This document shows positions 43,639 through 54,814 of a DNA stretch of 64,000 bases, in pieces. The stretch's first letter is position 1. The number at the start of each line of letters is the position of its first letter. The notes under the pieces were generated by a model. That model saw only the letters and a list, made by a program, of their open reading frames with translations, did not search any database and was not told the DNA's origin. A program made the position numbers and the translations under genes. This stretch comes from Puccinia triticina (Eukaryota; Basidiomycota; Pucciniomycetes; Pucciniales; Pucciniaceae), in the NCBI RefSeq assembly GCF_026914185.1, contig NC_070561.1, positions 5,828,001 to 5,892,000 on the forward strand, given 5' to 3'.

Positions 43639-43720
43639 TCCCTCAGGCCGGGATCAAACCAGAGACCTCAAGATTTACAGTCTGAGACTGTGTTTTTGAG
43701 GCGTTTGGCGGTTATAATTC
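43639..43720 (-). other. tRNA-Tyr-like relic (tRNA pseudogene or SINE head)
   Basis: On - the bases CTGTAAATCTTGAGG, then TCTCTGGTTTGATCCCGG and CCTGAGGGA resemble the anticodon loop (CUGUAAA, anticodon GUA), T arm (TTTGATC loop, B box) and 3' acceptor of tRNA-Tyr. The 5' half and A box do not fold convincingly. I do not call it a functional tRNA. Confidence 0.4.
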
Positions 43721-44457
43721 CTATTTTTTTTTATTTTTTTTACTCACATAGAGCCAAAGCTCAATCATGTTGACGCTCATCTTGCAAGAACAAATCCCCT
43801 GGCTTGATGTGGATCAAGACGCACCAGGATTCTTGTTTGAGGATCAAGGTTGCTTCTGGTTATCTTTCTTTTTTTAAGGTGTTCAGTCGTGGGGCAAAGG
43901 AGCAATAGAAGTAAGTCCCCTCCATTAGTGCACCTCTGGAAACTTAACTAAGTCCCTCCCCTGCCTGAGGCTTTGCGGGAGGGACTTACACCCTATTAGG
44001 AATTCTTGTGTGACAATAGTCTGAGTTTTGGTGGTACTCAACTTTGATTGCCCAGAACTCAACCTAGATGATTAGCTAGCAATTCAAAAATTTAATGAAT
44101 GATAGGCTTACATTTTTTCTTTCTTCTGATACAATTTGGGACCATCTACTCTTCATATTTGTTCTGATTTTATTTCTCAAAAACTTCAAAAAAGGCGATT
44201 TCCCCAGGCTCGGAGCAGATCACAAAACAACAAGTCCATGTGCAATTGTCATCTCTGATGCAATGTGATAAGGGTATGTGCACCGTTCTTTTTTCATGTT
44301 CTCTCAGCCTTTATCAGGCTTGCTAGCCTCAATCAATACTTGAAACAGTTATGTTTTTGGCACCAAGTAATAGGTTGGGATAAATCCCGGTGGTGTGCTG
44401 GGATGTGATAGTTATTTTCCTTTTACTCAACATTTTACAAATATTTTTATAAATAAA
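43721..44457. other. No gene; contains an outer inverted-repeat copy
   Basis: AT-rich, without coding signal. At 43941-44008 lies a segment that reappears inverted at 51311-51372. Inside it TAAGTCCCTCCC and GGGAGGGACTTA (43949-43988) form a 12-bp stem. Confidence 0.6.
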
Positions 44458-44980
44458 GGGTCAATCTAAATGCACGCCACTTTTTGACTAGATGCATGCC
44501 AAAAAAGTGGCGTGCATGCCTGTACGCCAAAATAAATGGCGTACAGGAGCAGTGCACGCCATTTGTTTGGCGTGCGTAGCCCTGCACACCAAAAATACTC
44601 TTCTTTGGGAGAATTTTGGCGTGCACAAACCTTCCACGCCATTTTTTTTGGCGTACAGGCTTTGCACGCCACTTTTTTGGCGTGCATCTAGTCAAAAAGT
44701 GGCGTGCACCATGTTGAATGCAATTTTTTTGGCAGGAAAAGTTGCGCACAACAAAATAGGGTGTTACCACTGCGGCCCAATCACATATTTCATGTACTGT
44801 TCATAGTGCCTCCGCCAAGCTCCGCACTATGAATAGTGCCTGCGCCAAGCTCTGCACTATGAACAGTGCCTCTGCCAAGCTCCGCACTATGAATAGTGCC
44901 TCTGCCAAGCTCTGCCAATGAATAGTGCTTCCGCCAAGCTCCGCCACTATGAATAGTGCCTCCGCCAAGCTCCACCACTA

Positions 44981-47900
44981 CACTACCAAGATGGATGAAT
45001 TTGTGATGTCGTATAATGATCAATTTATATTGATCAATTTTTATTTTATTTTATTATTATTCCTGTTGATACCTTTGTCTGTGTTCCATGTTGCCTTGAT
45101 ACTCTTCTATGACCTCTGTCCTTCCCCCTGTGTTAGCTTCAAGCAACAGGAATCTTTTTTTTTTTTCTTTTTGCCTGATAAAATTCATGAATTCCTACAT
45201 ACACCATTCAATTCTTCCTGAAAATGCAAGTTTTAGGATTAATCCAGGGTAGCTGAGAGGTCTCAATTTTTTCTTTCTTTTTTTTACATCAACAATTGAT
45301 GTTATCAGAAGTCTCCAAATCTACTTTTTTTTCAAAAAAGGAAAAACATTGACCCCTGACCTCTCCCATGATACCATCCTGCACTCATTCTTAACTTGGT
45401 TGGTTGAACATCCTGAATATATTGCATATCATATTGGGAGTATTACATGCATAGAAGGCCTTCTTGAAATTAGTTTACCATGGTTTAGCATATTTTTGTC
45501 GGGTTCTTTTTTTTATCTACTTTTGTTATCAACCACAGATTGATGAGGAATATTTCCTCAGAAAATTTCATTGGGAAATTTTTCTGCATATAAAACCCAG
45601 AAGTATTATATTTGGGGTCACATCCCTTATGCAGCAGCTATAATCTGATCAGTTGCCAAATAGCACTACTTTGGTCGTTTCTTGGTGTTTCTGCGACTAT
45701 ATCTCATCCCAGCCTGGTAATTCTTCCAAAATATTGGTACCAAAATGTTTACAAACACACAAAGTTTCATAATGGACCTTTGCTGACCACAAAACCCCCA
45801 AATGTAGCACCTACAGTCTGATCAGTTTCCAAATATCACTACTTTGGTAGCTTCTTGGTTTTTCTGCCACTATATCTCATCCCAGAGAGGGAATTCTTCT
45901 GTCATATTGTAACAAAAATATTTACAAGCCTCAAAAGTTTCATTATGTACCTTTACTGACCACAAAACCCCCAAATGTTGCAGCTACATTCTGATCAGTT
46001 CCCAAATATCACTACTTTGGTAGTTTCTTGGTGTTTCTGCCACTATATCTCATCCCAGCGTGGGAATTGTTCTGCCATATGGTTACCAACATGTTGACAA
46101 GCGGTCAAAATTTCATCAAGTACCTTTGTTCACCACAAAACCCCCAAATGTAGCAGCTACAGTCTGATAGGTTTCCAAATATCAATAAATGGGTAGTTTC
46201 TGAGTGTTTCTGCGATTATATCTCATCCCAGAATGGGTATTATTCTGCCATATGGTTACCAAATTGTGTACAAGCCCCCAAAGCTTTATTAATTACCTTT
46301 GCTGACCACAAAACCCCCAAATGAAGCAGCTACAGTCTGGTCAGTTTCCAAATATCACTACTTTGGTAGTTTCTGGGTGTTTCTGTTGCTATATCTCATC
46401 CCAGCGTGGGAATTCTTCTGCCATATGGTTACCAAAATGTTTACAAGCGTCCAAAATTTCATTACGTACCTTTTTTCACCACAAAACCCCCAAATGTAGC
46501 AGCTACTGCAGTCTGATCAGTTTCCGAATATCACTACTTTGGCAGTTTCTGGGTATTTCTGCCACTATATCTCATCCCAGCATGGGTATTCTTCTGCCAC
46601 ATGGTTACCAAAATGTTCACAAGCCCCCAAAGTATCATTATGTACCTTGCTGACCACAAAACCCCCAAATGTTGCAGCTACAGTCTGATCAATTTCCACA
46701 TATCACTACTTTGGTAGTTTCTGGGTGTTTCTGCCACTGTATATCATCCCAGCGTGGGAATTGTTCTGCCATATGGTTACCAAAATGTTGAAAAGCATCT
46801 AAGTTTTCATTTAGTACCTTTGTTCACCGCAAAACCCCCAAATGTAGTAGCTACAGTCTGATCAGTTTGCGAATATCACTACTTTGGCAGTTTCTGGGTA
46901 TTTCTGCCACTATATCTCATCCCAGCGTGGGTATTCTTCTGCCATATGGTTACCAAAATGTTTAAAAGCCCTCATAGTTTCATTATGTACCTTTGATGAC
47001 CACAAAAACCCCAAATGTAGCAGCTACAGTCTGATCAGTTTCCAAATATCACTACTTTGGTAGTTTCCGGGTGTTTCTGTTGCTATATCTCATCCCAGCG
47101 TGGGAATTCTTCTGCCATATGGTTACCAAAATGTTAACAATCGTCCAAAATTTCATTATTTACCTTTTTCACCACAAAACTCCCAAATGTAGCAGCAACA
47201 GTCTGATCATTTTCCAAATATCACTACTTTGGTAGTTTCTGGGTGTTTCTGCCACTATATCTCATCCCAGCGTGGGAATTCTTCTGCCATATGGGCCCAA
47301 AATGTTTACAAGCCCTCAAAGTTTCATTAAGTACCTTTACTAACACTCTGGCAGAACAATTCCCACAATTTGGAAACTGATCAGCCTGTAGCTGCTACAT
47401 TTGGGGGTTTTGGGGTGAACAAAGGTACGTAATGAAATTTTGGATGCTTGTCAACATTCTGGTAACCCTGTGGCAGAAGAATACCCAAGGTGGGATGAGA
47501 TACAGTGGCAGAAACACCCAGAAACTACCAAAGTAGTGATATTTGGAAACTGATCAGACTGTAGCTGCTACATTTGGGGGTTTTGTGGTCAGCAAAGGTA
47601 CATAATGAAACTTTGGGGGCTTGTAAAAATTTTGGTAACCATATGGCAGAAGAATACCCACGCTGGGATGAGATATAGTGGCAGAAATACCCTGAAACTG
47701 CCAAAGTAGTGATATTCGGAAACTGATCAGACTGCAGTAGCTGCTACATTTGGGGGTTTTGTGGTGAAAAAAGGTACGTAATGAAATTTTGGACGCTTGT
47801 AAACATTTTGGTAACCATATGGCAGAAGAATTCCCACGCTGGGATGAGATATAGCAACAGAAAGACCCAGAAACTATCAAAGTAGTGATATTTGGAAACT

Positions 47901-50612
47901 GACCAGACTGTAGCTGCTACATTTGGGGGTTTTGTGGTGAACAAAGGTGTGGGTTTTCTGGTGAACAAAGGTACATAATGAAATTTTGGCCGCTTGTAAA
48001 CATGTTGGTAACCATATGGCAGAAGAATACCCACAGTCGGATGAGATATAGTGGCAGAAACACCCAGAAACTGCCACAGTAGTGATATTTGAAACCGATC
48101 AGACAGTAGCTGCTACATTTGGGGGTTTTGTGGTGAAAAAAGGTGTGGGTTTTGTGGTCAGCAAAGGTACACGATGAAAATTTGGCCGCTTGTAAACATT
48201 TTGGTAACCATATGGCAGAAGAATTTCCATGCTGGGATGAGATGTAGTGGCAGAAACACCCAGAAACTACCAAAGTAGTGATATTTGGAAACTGATCAGA
48301 CTGTAGCTGCTACATTTGGGGGTTTTGTGGTCAGCAAAGGTACATAATGAAACTTTGGGGGCTTTTCAACATTTTGGTAACCGTATGGCAGAAGAATACC
48401 CACGTTGGGATGAGATATAGTGGCAGAAACACCCAGAAACTGCCAAAGTAGTGATATTTGGATACTGATCAGACTGTAGCTGCTACATTTGGGGGTTTTG
48501 TGGTCAGCAGAGGTACCTAATGAAACTTTGGGGGCTTGTAAACATTTTGGTGACCATATGGCAGAGGGATACCCACGCTGGGATGAGATACAGTGGCAGA
48601 AACACCCAGAAACTGCCAAAGTAGTGATATTTGGAAACTGATCAGACTGTAGTTGCTTCCTTTGAGGGTTTGTGGTCAGTAAAGGTACATAATGAAATTT
48701 TGGCCGCTTGCCAACATTTTGGTATTAATATGGCAGATGAATTCCCAAGCTGGGATGAGATATAGTGGCAGAAACACCCAGAAACTACCAAAGTAGTGAT
48801 ATTTGGAAACTGATCAGACTGTAGCTGCTAAATTTGGGGGTTTTGTGGTGAACAAAGGGACATAATGAAATTTTGGACGCTTGTAAACATTTTGGTAACC
48901 ATATGGCAGAAGAATACCCACGACTGTAGTTGCTACATTTGGGGGTTTTGTGGTGAACAAAGGTACGGAATGAAATTTTGGACGCTTGTAAACATGTTGG
49001 TAACCATATGGCAGAAGAATACCCATGGTCGGATGAGATATGGTGGTAGAAACACGCAGAAACTGCCAAAGTAGTGATATTTGGAAACTGATCAGACTGT
49101 AGCTGCTACATTTGGGGGTTTTGTGGTGAACAAAGGTACGTATTGAAATTTTGGACGCTTGTACACATTTTGGTAACCATATGGCAGAAGAATTACCACG
49201 CTGGGATGAGATACAATGGCAGAAACACTCAGAGACTACCAAAGTAGTGATATTTGGAAACTGATCAGACTGTAGCTGCTACATTTGGCCGTTTTGTGGT
49301 CATCAGAGGTACATAATGAAACTTTGGGGACTTGTAAACATTTTGGTAACCATATGGCATAAGAATAACCACGCTGGGATGAGATATAGTGGCAGAAACA
49401 CCCAGAAACTCCCAAAGTAGTGATATTTGGAAACTGATAAGACTGTAGCTGCTACATTTTGGGGTTTTGCGGTGAACAAAGGTACTTAATGAAATTTTGG
49501 ACGCTTGTAAACATTTTGGTAACCATATGGCAGAAGAATTCCCACGCTGGGATGAGATATAGCAACAGAAACACCTACAAACTACCAAAGTAGTGATATT
49601 TGGAAACTGATCAGACTGTAGCTGCTAAATTTGGGGGTTTTGTGGTCAGTAAAGGTACATAATGAAACTTTTGAGGCTTGTAAATATTTTTGTTACAATA
49701 TGACAGAAGAATTCCCTCTCTGGGATGAGATATAGTGGCAGAAAAACCAAGAAGCTACCAAAGTAGTGATATTTGGAAACTGATCAGACTGTAGGTGCTA
49801 CATTTGGGGGTTTTGTGGTCAGCAAAGGTACATTATGAAACTTTGTGTGCTTGTTAACATTTTGGTACCAATATTTTGGAAGAATTACCAGGTTGGGATG
49901 AGATATAGTTGCAGAAACACCAAGAAACAACCAAAGTAGTGCTATTTGGCAACCAATCAGATTATAGCTGCTGCATAAGGGATGTGACCCCAAATATAAT
50001 ACTTCTGGGTTTTATATGCAGAAAAATTTCCCAATGAAATTTTCTGAGGAAATAATCCTCATCAATCTGTGGTTGATAACAAAAGTAGATAAAAAAAAGA
50101 ACCTGACAAAAATATGCTAAACCATGGTAAACCAATTTGAAAAAGCCTTCTATGCATGTAGTACTCCCAATGTGATATGCAATATCTTTCAGGAAGTTTA
50201 ACCAACCAAGTTAAGAATGAGTGCAGGATGGTATCATGGGAGAGGTCAGGGGTCAATGTTTTTCTTCCTTTTTTGAAAAAAAGTAGATTTGGAGACTTCT
50301 GATAACATCAATTGTTGATGTAAAAAAAAGAAAAAAAAATTGAGACCCCTCAGCTACCCTGGATTAATCCTAACACTTGCATTTTCAGGAACAATTGAAT
50401 GGGGTATGTAGGAATTCATGAATTTTATCAGGCAAAAAGAAAAAAAAAAGATTCCTGTGGCTTGAAGCTAACACAGGGGGAAGGAGAGAGATCATAGAAG
50501 ATTATTAAGGAGACATGGAACACAGACAAAGGTATCAACAGGAATAATAAAAAAGCAAAAAAACAAAAAATGAACAATATACGACATTGCAAATTCATCC
50601 ATCTTGGTAGTG
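44981..50612. mobile_element. CACTA-ended foldback transposon, second copy, CTA duplication
   Basis: Ends begin CACTACCAAGATGGATGAAT in inverted orientation, and CTA flanks both sides (44978-44980, 50613-50615). Arms of about 650 bp match those of the element at 10453-13925, including the pyrimidine-rich CTTTTTTTTTTTT segment and GATGTTATCAGAAGTCTCCA. The interior is a much longer pair of 173-bp arrays. It inserted into the foldback at 44458-51149. It is non-autonomous. Confidence 0.87.
45640..49975. repeat. Two head-to-head arrays of the 173-bp satellite (~10 and ~15 copies)
   Basis: Forward units run from 45640 to about 47345, reversed units from there to about 49975. CATCCC landmarks at 45705 and 45878 give 173. 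The switch point is abrupt (ACTAACACTCTGGCAG near 47341). Many similar open frames (MVVSGCFCHYISSQ-type) arise from this repeat and are not genes. One reversed unit near 48920 is internally deleted. Confidence 0.9.
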
Positions 50613-51149
50613 CTATGAATAGTGCCCCGCCAAGCTCCACCACTATGAATAGTGCCTTCGCCAAGCTCCACCACTATGAATAGTGCCTCCGCCAAGCTCC
50701 ACCACTATGAATAGTGCCTCCGCCAAGCCCCACCACTATAAATAGTGACTCCGTCAAGCTCGGCCACTACAAAAACTATTCATCCTGGCACTATTCATAG
50801 TGGCGTAGGGACTATTCAAAGTGGCGGAGGCACTATTCATCATGCCGTTGGGGTGCAGTGGCCAACTGTGCTGCCAAAAAAACCGCATGTAAAACGGTGC
50901 ACGCCAACTTTTGACTATATGCACGCCAAAAAAGTGGCGTGCAACGCCTGTACGCCAAAAAAAAATGGCGTGGAGGGTTTGTGCACGCCAAAATTCTTCC
51001 AAAAAGGAGTATTTTTGGCGTTCAGGGCTACGCACGCCGTACAATTGGCCTGCACTGCTCCTGCACCCCATTTATTTTGGCATACAGGCGTGCACGCCAC
51101 CTTTTTGGCATGCATCTAGTCAAAAAGTGGTGTGCATTTAGATTGACCC

Positions 51150-51474
51150 TAAATGGATTGGAGCAAGGATACAAGCAATGGAAAAAAAATAGAAAATAAG
51201 GGGAGAAGGAAGCAAATCAGGAAAAATGAGTTTCAAGAACAGAGGATGAGATCTGCAGGAGTGACAAGTAATATAATGTTTTTACGGATCAAATATCTGA
51301 AAGTCTCATGCAAGAATTCCTGATAGGGCATAAGTCCCTCTGGCAAAGCCTCAGGCGGGACTTAGTTAAGTTCGGAACCTCTGGGCTTTTCTACAAACCC
51401 ATTGAAAGCATTAATTGCCACGCTGTGAGCCACACCCTATCTTTTTTCAAACTTCCCCCCTAAAATCCGCCGCA
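51150..51474. other. Spacer with the inverted partner of the outer hairpin
   Basis: 51311-51372 is an inverted, diverged copy of 43941-44008. TAAGTCCC and GGGACTTA at 51331-51364 form the local stem. No gene. Confidence 0.6.
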
Positions 51475-51957
51475 ATGGTCAAGATCAAGTCGCCAAACAA
51501 GCGGCTATGCTTTAATGGGACCAAGGTTGAAAGTTTCATCAATACCTACAAGATGGTGGCGGGTTTGGACAAAGCAATGAAGCTGGACATGACAGGCTCA
51601 GCAGATCAGGCTGTTTCTTGCAAACAACAAGTTGCTTAACATCCTCAAGACTTTGAAGGGATTCAGTCCCCTGGATTGCCCAAATATCAAGGCGGCCATG
51701 ATTGACTACTGGGGACAGGTGGACACTGCAAGGTTCACAACGTGGGATCTGACATCCTTGGTTCAGGATTGGGCGACAAAGGCCGGGGTGGCTTTGGCTG
51801 TGGAATATCAGGCGTTTGGGCAGTCGTGGGAGCCAATCCAGTCTTATCTTCTCTCTAAAGATCACATCAATTTGGTGGAGGAGATCCAAAACTCTTATTA
51901 TCAATCTCTCTTGCTCACTGTTCAGGAGAAGATCAGAAAAAAACTGATTTGCAATGG
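51475..51957 (+). pseudogene. Ty3-type Gag, first of three pieces
   Basis: From ATG 51475 (MVKIKSPNKRLCFNGTKVES) the frame gives a capsid-like start and then shifts near 51632. It continues as LNILKTLKGFSPLDC, MIDYWGQVDTARFTTWDLTS, WEPIQSYLLSKDHINLVEE and KIRKKLICNG, a helical Gag pattern with conserved Trp residues. The reading is cut at the AATGG where the non-autonomous LTR element inserted. It resumes at 55145. No pol of this element is visible. Confidence 0.75.
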
Positions 51958-52287
51958 TGTAAGCCCACTCCTTTGGGGTCTCACAAAGCTTTCACAAAGA
52001 GTATCACAGACTCTAGTATTTAGCCCATGCCTCCTTCCACATCCTAGCCGGTAGAGATCTTGCCCTCTACATCTCTCCCGGCTAGGTAAGCCTTCTTCCT
52101 TTTCCTCCTTTCTCCCTTGTTTCTAGTTTTACTGACCAGAGAGATCTTGCCCTCTACATCTCTCCTGGCTAGCCCTTCTGCAATCCAAAGCCCCACCGTT
52201 TGGAACTAGAAGCTCAAAAGGCTCCGGCCTCGTCCCACTGGCCCGCTTTCCTCATTGTCTCCAGTGAGGGTCCACCAGACCCTTACA
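51958..52287 (+). repeat. Left LTR of the non-autonomous element
   Basis: 330 bp. A hairpin at 52045-52085 (TAGCCGGTAGAGAT / ATCTCTCCCGGCTA) is followed by GTAAGC at 52086 and TCTAG ending at 52126. A second hairpin-like copy then follows. Differs from the right LTR at few positions. Confidence 0.93.
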
Positions 52288-52656
52288 CTTTTTTTTTCTT
52301 GTTCCAAACACCTCTGAATTGTTGAATCTGCTCAACTTCACATCCTTTTTGGTCAATTGTGACCCTTGAGCTCCACATTTCTCTTTTGCACTCGTATCCC
52401 GGCCGCCGTCTATCATCAGACTCTTGGACTCAACCTCGTTCCCTTGTTGCTCCCCACGCACCCTCAGCGCTTGCCACGGATCTAAGACCGCCACTCAAGG
52501 ACCCTTGACCCTAGCAACCAACCCAGAGAGCCCCTTTGCCCGCAAACCTCGCAACCGCCAAAAGGCCTCCCCGCCCTCAAACCCCGCAAACGGCCCATAA
52601 GGCCCCTTGCCCTTGAACCTTGTAGCTGGCCCACAAGGCCCCTTGCCCTTCGCCCT

Positions 52657-53181
52657 TTGATCCTCGCAAACAGCCTCAACGGCCCCTTTGTCCCCCAAAC
52701 TCCCTGTTTTCCTTACCATTCTGCCCGCCCGCCTTATCTCTTTTGTTCTGTTCCGAATACGCTCTGCCCAGTCTCAACAAACGTGTTCCCTCAATCTCCA
52801 CCACCATTGCATCACATCAACTGGCGGCAAATTCAACATGAAGCAATCACAGTGTTCTTCTTCCTTGGCGGGTCAATGGGGTCCCCCTGGAAAGAAAGAT
52901 CTTGCTTCAACGGGCTTGTTAGCCATACAACAACTGGAAACTACAAAGCCCGCATCCAGCATCTGGAGGGTGTTGTGCGCCTCCTGTTAACTAGAACGGA
53001 GTCTGCCTCGCCCCATCCAACAACTGGAAACTACAAAGCCCGCATCAAGCATCTGGAGGGCGTCCTGCGCCTCCTGTTAACTATAACGGAGTCTGCCTCG
53101 CCGGGCCTTGCCCCTTTGGCTCCCCTGGTCACATCGTTCCGGTACTTGACAAAGCAAGGCCTTGAACCAGTACTGGCCTGA
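52657..53181 (+). pseudogene. Internal ORF with duplicated 28-residue unit
   Basis: A 174-codon frame in the non-autonomous LTR element. Its middle holds two tandem copies of a helical unit, TTGNYKARIQHLEGVVRLLL and TTGNYKARIKHLEGVLRLLL, encoded by an ~85-bp DNA duplication (52927-53015 and 53019-53102). The N-terminal part is Pro/Ser/Phe-rich. The start codon is doubtful, because frames upstream are open but unlike protein. No family is recognised. The duplicated residues differ mostly conservatively, suggesting past coding. Confidence 0.4.
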
Positions 53182-53222
53182 AGGACGGCAGCCTTGCTAT
53201 TCTCGCCCTGGCCTCTCCCTCC

Positions 53223-54190
53223 TTGTGCAACTGTGCACCCCCTAAGCTCTGGAACTACCCAGCCACCAAGGTCGCCGAAGCCATCAACCTCCCGCACTAC
53301 CAGGCGATCTCCATTGCCTTCCAGCCCTGTACAGACTGCAACTCTGACGCTGAGCACTTTGTGCTCAGAGAACTCCGTATCAACGACCTTGCCCCCACCA
53401 TCTGCAACCTCCTCCTTGGCTCCTTGTCTCTACCAACCCTTAAGATCAACGCCTCCACCAAGCAGCTCCCATCAACCCCACCTTCTCCGCTCGCCTCCGC
53501 AGCCGCGCCCTGCACCTCCAGCACCGGCCAAAGCCTCCAACCACCCGGCGCCTGCTTGTCACCGCCACCAACACCCTCCCGTCCCTCCATCTCCACGCTA
53601 GCACAATCTGAGCATCCTACCTGCTCAGCCAGCTTTGCAACAACCTGCGCGCAGCCCCTCCGGCCGCCGAACTCCTTGTTTTAACCCTTGCCTTTGTCAA
53701 GGTACTCATTGCCCTTGCCCAGCTCCCTGGCTTTAAGCAGGCTTTCTCGGCCCTTGTTACCACCCCCATCAACATCCTCATTGGCACCATCTGCGCAATC
53801 TGGTTTACTTTCCCGCTCAATGTCCTCACCGCCTCCAGCATCCACAACCGGGCCCACCTGCCAACCTTCTGGCCTTGACTCATCACACCCATGTCCTTGA
53901 CGCCGAACTAGACTTCTCATCAATCCCAGCTCCACACCTCCAAAACCCAAGCCCGCCCTTGCCAAACGGTTATCTTCTGTCTCTACCCCTAGCTCGCCAA
54001 ACCGCATGGCTACCTGCTCACCGCCTTTGGCCCATCCGCCGCCTACCGTATCGCCCTTGCCAATTTTGCCTTGCTCTTTATCTTCTCCGCCACAATCCGC
54101 TCCATCACCCAAGTCGCCCCCTATCTCTCCAAAAATACCGTCTCCGTCCCCAGCTCCAACTTCCTCAAAATCTTCATTGACACTGTCTAA
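53223..54190 (+). pseudogene. Membrane-protein-like coding fragments carried by the LTR element
   Basis: Across two or three frames on + a protein-like sequence can be followed: LCNCAPPKLWNYPATKVAEA, INDLAPTICNLLLGSL, LHLQHRPKPPTTRRLLVTAT, and ASYLLSQLCNNLRAAPPAAE. Hydrophobic segments follow: LLVLTLAFVKVLIALAQL, NILIGTICAIWFTFPLNVL and, later, RIALANFALLFIFSATIRSI. Three likely transmembrane helices in order suggest a former integral membrane protein, not a retroelement protein. It could be a captured host gene or an unusual element gene. Frameshifts near 53465 and 53880 and stops near 53610 and 53877 are visible. No family is recognised. Confidence 0.45.
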
Positions 54191-54199
54191 CCATCGGGC

Positions 54200-54622
54200 T
54201 TGCTGAGCCTGTCAGATGTCAACTCACAAGACGCACCACCTTCGCCTCGCCCTGCTTACTCCCCTTTGTTGCCCGCTCCTTCTCAAACTATTTATCTAGA
54301 AACAGTTGCCGCGGGAGGCATATCCATAGTGGATGATAATGATAATTCACCAGTTGGAATTGAAACATCTGAAGACGCATGGACAACCCGCTTCTACAAG
54401 GACAACATCACTGAGTATCTCAAACTCCTCAAAGAGTATAATGCTGATGAGTTATGCTATGAAGAAGCCAACGAAGAAATGTTGAAATTTTGCGCTTCAG
54501 ACATCCCCACTTCCCCACCTGCTGGTACCACAAACACTTCAAAGAAAAAAAAGAAGAAGAAGAAGAAGAAGTCACCTAACCCAACTTCAACTCCTGACAA
54601 CCCAGTTTTATTTTATCTTTGA
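54200..54622 (+). CDS. ORF with acidic helical part and poly-Lys tract
   Basis: A 140-codon frame at the 3' end of the non-autonomous LTR element. After a Pro-rich start it reads WTTRFYKDNITEYLKLLKEY and ADELCYEEANEEMLKFCASD (acidic, helical). Ten or so Lys then come from an AAG/AAA run at 54540-54575, and the frame ends with TAA 54620-54622. No domain is recognised. A CCTCAA repeat follows directly. Confidence 0.35.
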   Translation: MLSLSDVNSQDAPPSPRPAYSPLLPAPSQTIYLETVAAGGISIVDDNDNSPVGIETSEDAWTTRFYKDNITEYLKLLKEYNADELCYEEANEEMLKFCASDIPTSPPAGTTNTSKKKKKKKKKKSPNPTSTPDNPVLFYL

Positions 54623-54654
54623 TTCCATCATCCTCTGTCCCCCACACCTACCCC

Positions 54655-54745
54655 ACTACCAACCTTGCCCTTGACCTTGCCCTCAACCTCAGCCTTGACC
54701 TTGATCTCAACTTTAGCCTCAACCTCAACCTCAACCTCAACTCTT
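54655..54745 (+). repeat. CCTCAA/CCTTGA hexamer repeat
   Basis: Some 13-14 degenerate hexamers (CCTTGC, CCTTGA, CCTCAA). In frame they give alternating Leu with Asn/Asp/Ser. Immediately downstream of the ORF and upstream of the polypurine tract. Confidence 0.75.
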
Positions 54746-54814
54746 GCCTCCCTTCCCTATCTTCAGTTATGATTCCCCCTCTCTTAAGCTCTTTTCTTTT
54801 ATAGGAGGGGAGAG

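Larger units (their letters stand above)
44458..51149. mobile_element. Foldback element with GGGTCAATCTAAATGCAC ends
   Basis: Left and right ends are inverted copies (GGGTCAATCTAAATGCAC, then CACTTTTTGACTAGATGCAT). TAAA lies outside both (44454-44457 and 51150-51153) as a possible duplication. The arms (about 520 bp each) are built from short inverted words TGCACGCCA/TGGCGTGCA and from a repeat of GAATAGTGCCTCCGCCAAGC. The CACTA-type element at 44981-50612 is inserted between the arms. No transposase is present. Confidence 0.7.

Noticed and set aside
43639..43720. A functional tRNA-Tyr gene
   Set aside because: Only the 3' half matches; the acceptor 5' strand and A box are not recognisable.
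45640..49975. Many 90-140-codon open frames with similar products (VVSGCFCHYISSQ-like)
   Set aside because: They are the translated 173-bp satellite on either strand, repeat with its period, and have no independent start or motif.
54655..54745. Internal telomere-like repeat
   Set aside because: CCTCAA/CCTTGA hexamers do not match the TTAGGG-type repeat expected in fungi and lie within an LTR element.
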